Assembly: GCA_963691655.1 (NCBI GenBank)
Contig: OY829326.1
Coordinates: 138,712,998-138,776,997 of the forward strand
Direction: 5' to 3'
DNA length: 64,000 nucleotides
From: Toxonevra muliebris
Taxonomy: Eukaryota > Arthropoda > Insecta > Diptera > Pallopteridae
Below the pieces are notes generated by a model. That model worked only from the letters and a program-made list of their open reading frames with translations, searched no databases and was not told where the DNA came from. Shown here one piece after another: positions 37,131 through 48,908 of this stretch (position 1 is its first letter; the number at the start of each line of letters is the position of its first letter). Position numbers and translations under genes: made by a program.

Positions 37131-38140
37131 GTCAAACTCACACGGTCCAAACGTATATCGAATAATATTATATATATTTATTTTTATGTTCTCCTATCTT
37201 TTGCAAACATACTTGAAAAGTAATTACCCTAATTATACTTGTCCCGTCTCTGCTCATTTTTTGCTGTTGAACAGTGTTATAGATTTTGTTATAAAAATAA
37301 TGCAAACAGGTTTGATGATAAATTTTTCCACACAGATTTTTGACTTGACTTCAAAGATAAAATTCTTTTTAAAAAAAGCAAAAGCACTAAATTTCAAATA
37401 TTTGGCAATCGAAAATCATGATTGAAAAGTAATCGTAGCACTTGTCATACAAAAACACAACATTCAACAAAACAAAAGTCGCTATATCTACACGCAGTAA
37501 TGTGTACTGTTGAAAATTTTGCTCCATTCAAAGAATATGGATTATATCCAAAGTACAGAAAAAATCTTAGCCATTCAAAATTTCAATGTCCTATAGTTCT
37601 TAAAACTTCGAAATTTTGGCTGTGTAGGATGTGCCAAGTGTATTTGCCCAACATTACTCACGTCAGTAATCGCTTGAATTATTGATGTGAGGGATGTGTG
37701 GACGATAGAAACACGGCAATACCAAACTCGATTGACCACACACCCCGCGAACTGGTGACAGAAATTCTTACATTTTAAGACATAACATGGAACAAAAAAT
37801 TGGAATTATTGTTATTGTTTTTTCCTGAATAGGCCCACAATATTTACTATAAGTCGCGAAAAGTACATCTACTTTTTTTTTATTTTGTAATAAACTGATT
37901 TTACTTTTCTTTTATTTATTTTTATTCAATAACTGTTAAAGAAAAAGTTTTTAATAACATGAATGTCAGACAATCCCCCAAGAAATCTTGCTGTGTGGAA
38001 AAGCAATTAGCAAGCCCGAAAGAGAATTGGAAACTAGCCGACAAGAAAACTTTCTGGAAAAGGGGGCTAAGTGCTCTGTTAGTGGCTGTTCACACGGGAG
38101 CAACCATCAACGCGTACACAATCAATAGGTACACTGTCGG

Positions 38141-38752
38141 CAGAGCTGGGTAAATTCAATTACATTACAATCCCAATTCCAATTGCAAGGAATTGTAATT
38201 GGTACTTTAACGTTTTCAATTCCTTGGTAATGGAATTGATAAAAGTTTCAATTTCGGAAAATATTGTGAAATGCTTCTAATAAGCCGTTTCGAGCGAATC
38301 AGTATAAATGAGGGTCACTTCTCTCGTAACGGCTTATTAGAAGCATTTTAGAATATTTTCCGAAACATTTTTTTTTTTTTTTGCTTTTTTGGAAGCAATT
38401 ACTTTCCAGGAATCATTCCAACTAAATTGGAATTTAATTCCAAGAAAGTTATTGATTACACTTAAATAATAAATTCCTTTATTTTCAATTACATTTTCAA
38501 TTCCTTTAAGGAATTGATATATTTTTAATTACAAATCACAATTCCCTGTAATGGAATTGAAAATTTTTTCGATTCCATTACCTAGGAATTTTAAAAGTGT
38601 AATTACCGATTACAATTCCTTGTAATGGAATTGAAACTTTTATCAATTTCATTGCCAAGGAATTGAGAATATTAAAGTACCAATTACAATTCCTTGTAAT
38701 TGGAATGGAGATGGAATTTAATTCCTAAAGGAATCATTACTACTCACCTCTG
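38141..38752. mobile_element. Foldback hAT-like MITE with 8-bp target-site duplication
   Basis: Ends are cagagctgggtaa (38141) and the complement of tactcacctctg (to 38752), the CAGAG-type termini common in hAT elements. Flanking 8-mers actgtcgg (38133-38140) and actggcgg (38753-38760) match at 7 of 8, as expected for a hAT target duplication. Inside, about 100-bp inverted arms rich in 'ggaattg' (about 38160-38255 and 38620-38710) enclose a second hairpin, atgcttctaataagccg and its complement (38270-38347). No coding. Confidence 0.85.
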
Positions 38753-39089
38753 ACTGGCGGTCATGAAAACCGCACCACTTGCAACACTGCTGCAATTCCG
38801 GTAATATTTCCTAACTTAGCCCAAATTTTCATTTCTTTGTAAAGGTTTTGTTTTTGTTTTAAGAATGTATTTAAGCAGAATGTACCATTTTTTATTACGC
38901 TTGTTTGGCGAAAAGAAGAATTTTGAAAAAGTGCCAACAACAACTGCAAAGTATAAACAATTGCCGCGCCACCAAAACGTCGAAATTTTTGTTCCTAGGT
39001 ATCAAGGAGTGTCATAAAGATAAATACGTGAAGAAATTTGATGCTTATATTCGACTGCTGTTAGACTGATCCAAAAAATAGGCAATTTG

Positions 39090-39385
39090 TATCCGCTTGA
39101 AAGGACAAAGGGTCAAGAAGACTATAGAAGCATAATCTGAAGGATAAGCACAAATGATCGATTCAAAAATGCATTCACAATAAGGACTGAGCAAAAGAGC
39201 TATTACAACGTGAATATAAGTGTCGAAACCTTTCGCAGAAAGAAACGACAGTTCGGTCTGTATGGAAGATGATCAGCCACAAAGCCGTTGTTGACGAATT
39301 GGATGGAAACAAATCGCCTGGCATGGACTAAAAACTACAGCAATTGGACTCTGAAAAACTAGAGAAAAGTTCAATATTCAAAAAT
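39090..39385 (+). mobile_element. Tc1-like transposase fragment, degenerate
   Basis: Frame-by-frame translation gives 'STNDRFKNAFTIRTEQKSYY', then 'NVNISVETFRRKKRQFGLYG', then 'ATKPLLTNWMETNRLAWTKN' and 'YSNWTLKN'. This follows the Tc1 pattern (second HTH 'vS..TVRRRLr..GL.gR.a.KKPLLt', then 'RL.WAk.Y..Wt'). At least three stops interrupt it. No TIRs were recognised. It does not match the Tc1 copies at 23 and 60 kb. Confidence 0.75.
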
Positions 39386-39479
39386 TTAGTAACATTTGTG
39401 TAACTAAAAGAAAGAGAAAAGTGGAAAAGACTTACAATTTTTATGAGATAAATTAAAAGAAACAAACGAGTGCGTTCAA

Positions 39480-39615
39480 TAAACTAAAAATTTTTTCAAT
39501 AACCGCATTGTACGATTAGCGTACTAATCGCCGGTTACGATTAACCGCAAAATGGCAATTGACCTGCGGTTACGATTAATGATAATCGTAATCGGTGCAT
39601 TACTAATTATAATTT
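39480..39615. repeat. Palindrome-rich segment
   Basis: Repeated 'cgattagcgtactaatcg', 'ggttacgattaacc' and 'gattaatgataatc' motifs form overlapping small palindromes. It may be a degraded MITE. No termini were fixed. Confidence 0.45.
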
Positions 39616-40642
39616 TTAATTTTTACAATTCTAGATTTATCGGAAATTGATTACTGAAGTCTAATATTATTAAAATTGATTAACTGTTTTGCCCGTAGCT
39701 CAAGCCAACGGGCAAGTAGACTTATACGTCTTTGCGGTACTTAGAACCTCAAAAATTCTTGAAATACTTCATTTTTTTATCCTTCAATACTTATTAAAGG
39801 AATTTTAAATATTTCCTTCAAATTTCTTAGCTCATATCATTCATATTTACTATAACTACTGCCACCTTCATATTCAATATAACACTAGAAATGCCAAAAA
39901 AAACTGTTGGTGAACTTTGAATATCCTACCATAAAATAATTTTCGACCAAATTATATTATCTTAAATTTAAATAAAGGTTATTTTAAAAATATACCCCCA
40001 TTCCATACAAGTATTTTATAAAGGAATTTATCTAAGGAGGGATGTTTTAATATCTAATGTTCAAACCAATTATGTGGACTTTATGTGGAATGATGTTGAA
40101 TATGCAATACGCAAACCATTTTGTGGATTTGTGGATTGCGTCGAATTAAATTCGTGTGGATTATAAAATTTCTAGTGGATGCCATTCCTTTATACCATTT
40201 AGTTCGTGTCTTAACTAATTTTATATTTCCTTTTTCCAATATAACGACATTTCCCAATTCCACAGACACCCTACATTTTCTATAGTCAATATAAAATAAC
40301 ACAGTGCCATCTGCACTTTCATGATTTAGATGATTAGAATAAATAATAAGTACAGTAGTTTTCCAATTCGTTAATTTGATTTTTTCGCTAAACCGAGTAC
40401 TAAAATCAAATAGCCTATTCTTTTAATTAAAGAGACTGAAATGACTAGAAATAGTATTTTCAAAAATTATTTTATTAAAATAATCATTCAAAGTGTTAGG
40501 AACAAAAGCTACATTGTAAATTCATTTTTTTAACCCTTCGGAGGGCGCGCTCTGAAAAGTTACATGAGAGGGCTCGCCGCGGCAATTTAGCGGCAAGGTG
40601 AATTTCATAGTATTGACTGCAATTTTTCCTATTTCATACCTA

Positions 40643-41144
40643 ACGCTCGTATTTATACAGTTTTTCGCTGTAGTATACCGTTTTTTCAACTCCAAAACCG
40701 CATACCGCTTTTTTTACCACAATACCGCGTTTATACTAAGAAAAAAGTATAAAAATTTTAGCGCTACGAAAATGAAAATTTAGCAATCGCAATGCAAAAC
40801 GTCTGAAAGAATAAGGGCAACTCGTTGTGAGTATACTTTTGAAAGAAGTGGAAACATTGAAGGCGATTCTTGTCGTCAAATGTGACTTGAAGTATCCATG
40901 CGTTGATTTCTATAAATATCTCATAGCAAAGCCGGAATCGCTTCGTCAAATTAATTCAAAGCACAAATTCAATACAACTACAAAAGGAGATATGAAAATG
41001 GAGAACGAAGACGATTGAGATGATGGATAAATTGCTTTCTTGGATAATTTTCATTGAAAAAAAATTGATACCGCGAAATATACAGTTTTTTAAAAATTTT
41101 TGGTAGAAATATACAGTTTTTGGTCCGAAAAAAGATACGAGCGT
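40643..41144. mobile_element. TA-flanked MITE with perfect short TIRs
   Basis: ACGCTCGTAT (40643) and ATACGAGCGT (ending 41144) are perfect inverted ends with TA on both outer sides, giving a 502-bp element. A second inverted stretch, 'atacagtttttcgctg' against 'atatacagtttttgg' near the right end, is instead a direct motif. An open frame at 40827-41018 inside it matches no family I know. TA duplication suggests the Tc1/mariner superfamily. Confidence 0.65.
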
Positions 41145-41680
41145 TATTCATATCTCAAAGCCTATCTATTTTTATACCTACTTTGGTCATTGCAGCAGTT
41201 GTTTCGGAATTTAAAAATTAAAATTTTTTTACCTATAATATGCGGGCGGATGAGCTGAATCGAATGTCATTATTTTTTTTAATTGTCAAGCCGTTCGCTT
41301 GCAAATAGCGTTGACCATTTATTTTTGTCCAAAAAAATAAAAGTCATAAAATAACTGGTTCGTTTTGGCCAACAAAATAAAAGTCATAACTCAACTGTTT
41401 TTTTTTGCCCGACAAAATTAAAGCCAAATATCATAAAAGTCAACAATTTACCGTTTTATTTAGCCTATTACGATAAAAGTCACAAAATAACTTTTAATAT
41501 TTGACTTTTACTTTAAAACGCATAACCGTTAGGGTCCCTGATTTATACCAATTATTCAGTGTGAAATTTATAGAAACAATATCTTTCGGCTATATAGAAA
41601 ATCAAAAATTTTATTTTATTTTTATGTGAAAAACGTATTTCTTCATATAAAAATGGCAATAAGTTTTTCTAATACCGTTA

Positions 41681-42904
41681 TAAGGTATGTATACGAAAAA
41701 AACTAGTCGCAGTAAACATGTTGTATTAATTCAAATATGACAGTTACAGCAAATGTTATTGTTCTTAATTCGTAGAGCGTTCTTCGTTTTACATTTCTGC
41801 ATTATTATTTTTTCTGATTTTTTTACATTTCGCAAAATGAGTTCATCGAAATCGAGCACGCGCAAAAATCAAGATTTTCCACATATGTCACATAAAGATA
41901 TTGCCAAAAGTTCAAAAATTGCAAAATCTACGATAAGTTTAGTGAACGACTAACTACCGAAAGGAAAACTGGAAGCGAGGAGGAAAAAGCAAAGAAAGTG
42001 AAAACTTGTTTCAAAGAAATCCAGGCCTTTCCATCAGAGGTGTTGCTAAAAAAGTCCATATGTCACTATGTTCAAAAGTACGCAGAGTAAAAGGACTTAA
42101 GACGTATAAAGTTCCGCTATCCCCGAACCGGAATGACAAAAAAAAAATGCAACAGCAAAAACTAGCGCACGAAAGCTGTACGACAAAATTGTACATAATT
42201 TTGATTGCATGATCATGGGTGACAAAACGTATGTCAAAGCAGACTTTAATCAGCTTCCTGGTCAACTATTTTACACTTCAAAAAAGAGAGGTGATGTTGC
42301 GCCTAAATTTAAGCTAAAGAAAGTGGACAAGAAATATTTGGTTTGGCATGCAATTTGCCAATGCGGCATAAAGAGTGCAGTTTTTGTCACTACTGGTACC
42401 ATCAACCAAAAAATTTACGTAGAAGAGTGTTTACCAAAACGTCTTCTGCCAATGGTACGTCTTCACAAGGCTCTGGCCAGATTTAGCAACTTGCCATTAC
42501 GGCAAAACGGCACTGACACGGTATAAAGAGAAAGAGGTACAAATTGTTCCAAAAGATGCCAATCCTCCAAATTGCCCAGAACTTCGGCCGATAGAAAAAT
42601 ATTGGGCTATAATGAAAAGAAAATTGCTAAAAACGAAACAAGTGGTCAAAAACGAGAAACAGCTGCAGAAAAAGTGGACTACTGTGTCATCTCATGTCCG
42701 AAGTGATGTGCAACATTTAATGGCTGGAGTTAAGTCGAAGTTGCGATCTTTCACTACGCACCAACCAAATAAATAAAGTTTTTATTTTTCTTAAAGTTAC
42801 TATTATAACCTTTCAATTGATGTGTGAATTTCTGTTTTTGTTTAAAAAATTCAATTCTTACAACAAGGTAATGCCGACCAGTTTTTTTTCGTATACATGC
42901 CTTA
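41681..42904 (+). mobile_element. Second DD37E (ITmD37E-like) element, inactive
   Basis: TIRs: aaggtatgtatacgaaaaa at the left and its complement tttttcgtatacatgcctt at the right, matching over about 30 bp with few differences. They are flanked by TA (a TATA context at both ends makes the exact base ambiguous by two). Length is about 1.22 kb. TIR sequence and transposase both differ from the 13976-15271 element, so these are two DD37E lineages. Confidence 0.85.
41840..42774 (+). pseudogene. DD37E transposase pseudogene
   Basis: The start 'MSSSKSSTRKNQDFPHMSHK' at about 41840 leads into the first HTH ('DIAKSSKIAKSTISLVND') and a stop. Then 'NPGLSIRGVAKKVHMS' (second HTH) and, from 42195, 'VHNFDCMIMGDKTYVKADF', where GDKTYV carries the first catalytic Asp. 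'CLPKRLLPMVRLH' follows, the second-Asp region is damaged around 42470, and 'VPKDANPPNCPELRPIEKYW' (about 42550-42605) holds the catalytic Glu. It ends 'HQPNK' at 42774. At least four frame breaks make it inactive. Confidence 0.85.
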
Positions 42905-43530
42905 TATGCGCATCGATACAGAAAGCTGCAATCTACGAAACCCATATTGTGGTTTGGATGTTGGACGTAAGATGGCCCCACTATTGCCGTCCAAAGTGGT
43001 GGGACCATATATAGCAGCATTGGCAGGGAAGGGTTAAATGCCTTTCAGACAAAATTTATGATGATTTGTATAAATTTGTACACACTTTTTGTACCCGAAC
43101 AGACTTAATGTAAATACAAAAACGAATAAGCATGTATGCATGTTTTTTTACCCATATACCATTTCACACATTTCATATAGTTTGGTATCGAGGTACATTG
43201 AGGTATTGACGGTTGGGATTCAAATTTACAATATGCACTTATCTAATGAGAGCGGTTTTCAATAATGTTGGAATGGCACTTTTCAAGCAAACAAAAAACT
43301 TATAATAGAATAATAGAATATCTTGAAAATTGAAATAAAATTTTTCTCATCACGACAGATTCACATTATAATGCACGAAATGACTACCCAACATAGATAC
43401 TATTCAATGCGGTACATCCCAAGCCGAATAAATACATGACTAAAATTTTGGCGTTACTAACAAATAAGAGCCTATCACCGGACATTAGAAAAGTCAGTGT
43501 GCAACTTCTAACTTCTAACATAACGTGAAG
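42905..43530. other. Intergenic, nothing recognised
   Basis: AT-rich sequence without a recognisable gene, transposon end or RNA structure. Confidence 0.5.
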
Positions 43531-43539
43531 CAGAAGGAT

Positions 43540-44590
43540 CGCGCTAACATTCGACCATTTTCCTATCACTACTAAAACTTTTATCAATTACAGCAAGGCT
43601 GACTGGTCTGACTTTGCTACATTCACTAATTAGCGATTCAGCACGTATAAATACCTAGCCGATCTATATAAAGGTGAAAAGGCATTCAGAGGTAGTATTA
43701 CCTCCTCAACCCCCAAGGTAGAATTCCTAACTTTGTTCAAACTTCCCTAACAAATCGACAAGATTGGCAACTGAAAAGGACACAATATGCGGCAAAGAAC
43801 TTAACGCCAAAATAAAAAGACTTCTGGATGAACACAGTCGCCGTACAGTCCTCTGCCCAAACCAAGCCATGTCCCTCGATATCTCTGCCATCTCAAGTGG
43901 TCAGAACTCTGAAGGTGCTTTTGCTACCCACATTGGATGAGCCCCTAGAACATGCCTCACACTAACATGGCTCCCGCAAAAACCGAAGCAGAACAACACA
44001 TCTACATGAAGTTCTATCCCAGTTCAGCTACGGGTTAAACCAAAGAAAACCATGTGACACAACAGTACTGGTAGCACTGTACTTAACGAAAGCTTTCAGC
44101 ATCGTAAGTCAGTTCATTCTCCTGCAAGGACCTAATTAAAACACCGCTGTCCAATTTGGTGAAACGCTGGTTGGCTAACTACATGATTAGCAGACAATCA
44201 TTCGTGGAATTCCGTAACGTCTAATCACGCTTCAGGAAGATGAAGCAAGTAGTACCACAAGAAGGTGTTATGTCTCCGATACTCTTCAACTACTACACAT
44301 CCAAGTTGCCTAGCACGCCAGTAAACATTAGTGTTCCACGCCGACGACAGCTTCATTCTTTCATCATTGGGTCGGAACATAGCAGACTTTGTAGCCACAT
44401 TAATCAGTATCTGACTGAGACGGTAAAATTTTACGATGACCGCTCGACATCGTAACCGCGGAAAAGAGTTTCTACTGTACTACGCAAAAATCCTGGATGT
44501 AACCTTCGCCGGCCTGCTCACCTTTATAACTCACACAACCAATGTCGAAAATCGCATGGGGGACGCAATAGGGTCCTCAAATCGCTAGCA
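43540..44590 (+). mobile_element. Degenerate Jockey-like non-LTR retrotransposon
   Basis: Across frames the + strand gives the endonuclease-RT linker ('YSKADWSDFATF', 'GEKAFRGSI'), then RT blocks 'PCDTTVLVALYLTKAFSIVS', 'RWLANYMISRQSFVEFRNV', 'VVPQEGVMSPILFNYYTSKL' (RT 'QGVPQG.VLSPILFN'), the primer-grip region 'EKSFYCTTQKSWM' and 'NRVLKSLA'. The FADD/YADD box has been lost to mutation in the 'SVPRRRQLHSF' stretch. Stops and shifts are frequent. No poly(A)/TAA tail is visible. Confidence 0.8.
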
Positions 44591-45022
44591 AATCAAATAG
44601 TTAAAAACAGAATTAAAATATAATTTTTGGAAAAACTTCAATTTAAATTTTTTTTAAGAACCAAAATGTAATAATATTGATTTAATTTTTTATGTTAAAT
44701 ATTAATCACACAGCCCAACAATTGAAAGTTTTTTTTCGCAACATATGGTATACTGGAAGATCATATTGTGATAAGTATTTTTGTTGAAAAAAGTGCCACG
44801 ATATCTAAACGGGGCGAAGGATGAATACAGTTGAGAACCACTAGCCTAGAAGTTGTAGCTTTGTTTAAAAAGGCAGCATGGAAATTCCATAATATGAAAA
44901 AATGTCAAAACTTGAATACATGAATTGAATTTATTGACAAAAAAGAAAAAAAAAAAGAAAAGAGAATTTTCAAAGCTGCAACAAATAACTAGCTTCAACT
45001 GCGTTCAATCCATATATCTACG
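44591..45022 (+). promoter_or_regulatory. 5' flank of the dynein tail gene
   Basis: AT-rich, A-tract-bearing sequence between the LINE relic and ATG 45023. No TATA-box/initiator pair or DRE was recognised. A noncoding 5' exon cannot be excluded. Confidence 0.35.
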
Positions 45023-47620
45023 ATGCTGACAATTTATTGCAATAATGTAATAAAACGCGATTCTCCACAATTACGAGCCAACCGTACAGATGACGAGGAC
45101 GAAGACATTTTAAGCGATGATGACGAATCGAACAGAAAGATTTGCAAGCAAACAGCTGTTGCCGAATCAGCTATGGGATACTACATGCAAACCAATGTGC
45201 CAAAGAATTCTCTACCAATTACCGCAGCCTATACCATACAGACGGCACAAAAATGGCTACACCTGCAAGGTAAAAATGGTAAGGTGAACAGGTTTCCAAT
45301 ACAAACCATATTGCCAAAGGTTCAAATGATGATACATGTACCACAGCGGCAATTGCCAAGAGATGTTGAAATCGATCGCCGCCGACAACTATATTCGAAA
45401 ATGAATCTAGTGGAAATGTTGGAAAAGGCAAATTTGCCCAATGAAGACTTATTGCCGACTGAAGACCAATACCAACTATTGTCAGAAAATGCCTTTAAGC
45501 ACTTTTTACCATGTTCATTTTTCGATAGTTATGATTATTCTGTTTATGCACCTACATCATGGCTCAAATTAGGAGAGATTGAGGAAGGAAATTTTCCACT
45601 GCCGGCTAAAGCGTTTCTACCCAATGGTCAGAGTTTGATCGAATATAGTTGGCAATTTGCATCTGTAAGCGCTTATAGAGTAGATAAATCTTCTGCTGCA
45701 GGTATATGGACAGCCACGTCACTAATGAGTGAGATAACCTTTGAAGTTCCCAGATTACAGATTATGTTTCTGGCTGAAAATCCTGAAGTGTTTCTGGAAC
45801 GTATTCAATATGCTGTCAATGCACGCAATCGTGCAGAACGCCTGATTATGATGGAGACAGTTGTTGATTGTGTACTAATGCAAGATTTGAATGATGGTCG
45901 ATTTCTTCCAAATAAGCGCATCGATAAGTTACTCGAAGATGCTCACAATGGTAATGAAGTCTTTATGAGAGAATTACGAAAGGAAGTTTATCTGGTGTTT
46001 GAACATTTGATGGCGTGCTATGAATTCAATAAGTTCGTCAAATTACTACCCAAAGAATTTCCCTCATTTGATGAGAATCTCCTTAAGTATGCTCTACCCA
46101 GCAAATTCGAATCGGTAGGAAGCACGCGTGAGCGGAAATTGGTTCAAGATTTTAAGCTCAATATGAAAGCTACACGCTATAATGTAATGAAACCGATTTT
46201 GTATTATACTGGAGGTGGCATTGAGGCTATGCAAAATGTTGTGATTACATGTCAGCACCTGGAGCCGTTATTCATATTTTCCTTTGTGAAAGTGATGCCA
46301 TTGAACGATTTCATACAGTCACAAGAGTCGCACAGCAGCAAGGTAGCCACGTATTTAAAGAATTATTGGCCACAAAAGATATCATCAGGAATATGCCTGG
46401 TGCTACGTGTACTAGGCAAAGGTTGGTTAGATATCGGACTCGATAAATGGCCGGTTTATGAAATGTGCAAGATAATAAAATTCTTAATGCAAACTAAACT
46501 TCGCATGCAAGATGCTATCCAAGATCTCTTAGAGATATCAATCAATAATTTTACAAGTTTCATTACCGACCCATGTATAGAGTTCCTAGAGCTCCCGCCA
46601 GATTATAAGTGGACAAGTAATTACATTGATACTGAGTTTCCCTTCAAAAAAGCCATATTCTCCTTAATGATTAGCGTATCAGACGAAGAAAAGATTGTCT
46701 TTTCGACGGCACCTGAAGACTTTGAGCCAGCCCTAACTGACATTTTCAAGAGGTCATTGGAAAAGACAAGTGGAATTCGTCGCATTGAGGCTGACACAAT
46801 GTCAAACCTAAAATTTGCACCCAATCTATATATTCTCACAGTGGAACTTATCGAGGATTTATTCATTAAATGCAATGATTTAATACACCGATGTTATAAT
46901 AAAGCTGTTATACCGTTGCTGGCCTATGCAAAACTCTACGAATGTTTTATACCCTTCTATTTACTTAAGGTAAATGATTTTATGAAGGAATATGAAGCTT
47001 CCGGGGCAACATCATATCAAGTGAAAGTCGATATTTTAGAACATAAGCGTCAGAAAGAGGAATTGCGTGTAATTCTACCAGCCGAAATAACAATAGGTCC
47101 ATTTTTAATAATTGTAGATCCTATAAAACAGTATATGATTAACAAACATGTCGAAATTGTTAAACGACTTTTCGAATTCTATGTACAACGCATGTACGAT
47201 ATTAACGATAACCTAGTGGATAGCTGCGTCGAAGTCTATAACAGAATATCAGAACGTCCTCAAAATATTGAGCATCTGTTTCAAATACGTGATTATGCAG
47301 CGACCGTACCTGATATCGTTGAACACCTAAAGGGAGAAATACAGATTATGTGGTTGGAATATGAAATGTTGGATGCTTTCTTTTACAATTTGACTGATAC
47401 TCAGTTTAATATGAAGTGGGAAGTATATGCTTGGCCCTACAACATCATGCAACGCTTATCAACTTTGCGTGAAGAACAGAAAATTGATACTGATGATTTT
47501 CGGCGTGCATATTTAAGTGAGTGTACTGCATTCGAGGAACGTTTGGAATCATTGAACGATGAGATTCAAGCATTCTCATTAATATTCGATCCCGAAAAAG
47601 TAATAGAAACTTCGGTTGAT
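45023..47620 (+). CDS. Axonemal dynein heavy-chain tail protein, exon 1 (residues 1-866)
   Basis: A single 2.6-kb open exon starts with ATG 45023 and ends at the donor GAT|gtaagt (47621), phase 0. After an acidic N-terminus (DDEDEDILSDDDE, residues 23-35) it follows the tail of inner-arm axonemal dynein heavy chains of the DNAH3/7/12/1 type. 'LPRDVEIDRRRQLYSKMNL' (111-129) is followed by 'FFDSYDYSVYAPTSWLKLG' (166-184), 'PLPAKAFLP' (192-200), and 'VPRLQIMFLAENPEVFLERI' (242-261), the hallmark 'PRI.LLF.AEDP..F..RV'. 'VVDCVL' equals the family's 'YVDCMP'. The rest is helical DHC-tail sequence leading towards the linker. The tail normally assembles intermediate and light chains and mediates dimer or docking contacts. 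Exact orthology is not assigned. Confidence 0.88.
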
Positions 47621-48908
47621 GTAAGTAAATATTTATATATTATGTTTTCTATTAAAACGTTTGTTTTGTTTATTGGCTCACCCAATCGCTAGAAGTTTAA
47701 TTTAGTTAACTCAATACAGATTTTACAAAACAAACTCTTTCTGTGTACGAAATTTCAAATTTTCTTGTAAGTAAATTCGACACGCTTTTGCTGTCTTTAG
47801 CTCCAAATTTAATTTGTTTTTAATTCTCAAAAAAATTTGAATAAAACGTCTGGCTAACGGTTTGAAGATCGAGGCCTCTTCTTGCAAAAACGAAGGTGGA
47901 AATATGGAAGCGGATATTGCCCTCAACGTGCATGCAGCCAGCGCAGCCTTCTCTAACCTGAAAAAGGACTCGTTGAGTGGATTTAGCAGTGAACGAGGAC
48001 AAAACGAAATACCATATGCCAACTAACAAAGAGTTATTCATTAGAAGTTAACAACATTGTCAACCATGAGATCGAACGAAGAATAACTCTTGCTGCTACA
48101 GGCTCATAAGGCAATTGAAAAGCAGAGCCCTCTCTCAACGGAAGAAGATCGCGCTCTATAAGTCCCTCAATCTTCCTGCCCTAATGTATGGGGCTGAGAC
48201 GTGAACGAAGAGCACCAATAATGAGAGGTTGTTGGGAGCATTCGAGGGGAAGATACTACGCAAGATCTATTGTCTATTATTGTGCGAAAAAGATTTTATC
48301 TCATGCTCATGTACTTTGTTTTTTTTTTTTTAATAATATGCGTGGAGGACGTGTATCCAAGAAAATGGAACAGAGAGCTTTATAAAGGCAGCCAAGGCCG
48401 ATTAACGGCTTTAGTGTCAACCAAGTCAGTAAGAAAGGTCATGATTTCCAGACCAACCCAGCATTGGATTCAAGTAAAGTAACGTAAAGACAATTAGGTC
48501 TACGTTTTTATTTTAATTACATAATGAGATTGAAACCAAGAACCTTCTCAATCTAACTAGTAGTAGTAGTATTTAGTAGTAATATTAAGTTCCATATTTT
48601 AGAAATTAAAGCACATATTAAATATTTAACTAAATTTACTAAATCTGCCTTAATATTGCCGGGGAGAATTCTCAACATGCTGCATCTGATTGTTTCTTCC
48701 TTCTAAATATATGTGTAACCGAAACTCATTCAAAATGGGACACCTTCCCAGAAATCAAAAGACATATTCTGGTATTAAGTTCGTTTCAACAACAACTACA
48801 TACCTAATATTTAATACCAAAATTTTTTGTTTTATTTATGTATCATTGATGTAGTTTCTATTTAAAACGAAGTATTTAGTAAAAATCATATTTTCTTATT
48901 ATCCGTAG
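47621..48908 (+). other. Phase-0 intron of the dynein tail gene
   Basis: It runs from gtaagt at 47621 to ttatccgtag at 48899-48908. It contains a LINE remnant at about 47900-48480 in the same orientation as the gene. Confidence 0.85.
47900..48480 (+). mobile_element. Non-LTR retrotransposon RT 3' fragment inside the intron
   Basis: Across frames the + strand reads 'AAFSNLKKDS', 'LAVNEDKTKY', 'RLIRQLKSRALSQRKKIALY', 'KSLNLPALMYGAET' (a stop replaces the Trp), 'NNERLLGAFEGKILRKIY' and 'PRKWNRELYKGSQGR'. This is the distal RT region of a LINE (typical pattern LYKTLI.PVLLYGAE.W...VFERK.LRKI). It is dead and lacks its ends. Confidence 0.75.

Noticed and set aside
37057..37425. 122-codon open frame on the + strand
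   Set aside because: It starts inside an inverted-repeat relic, has strongly AT-driven composition and no recognisable domain. The following frame (37422-37685) has a 'CRMCQ' pair but no complete zinc-finger signature.
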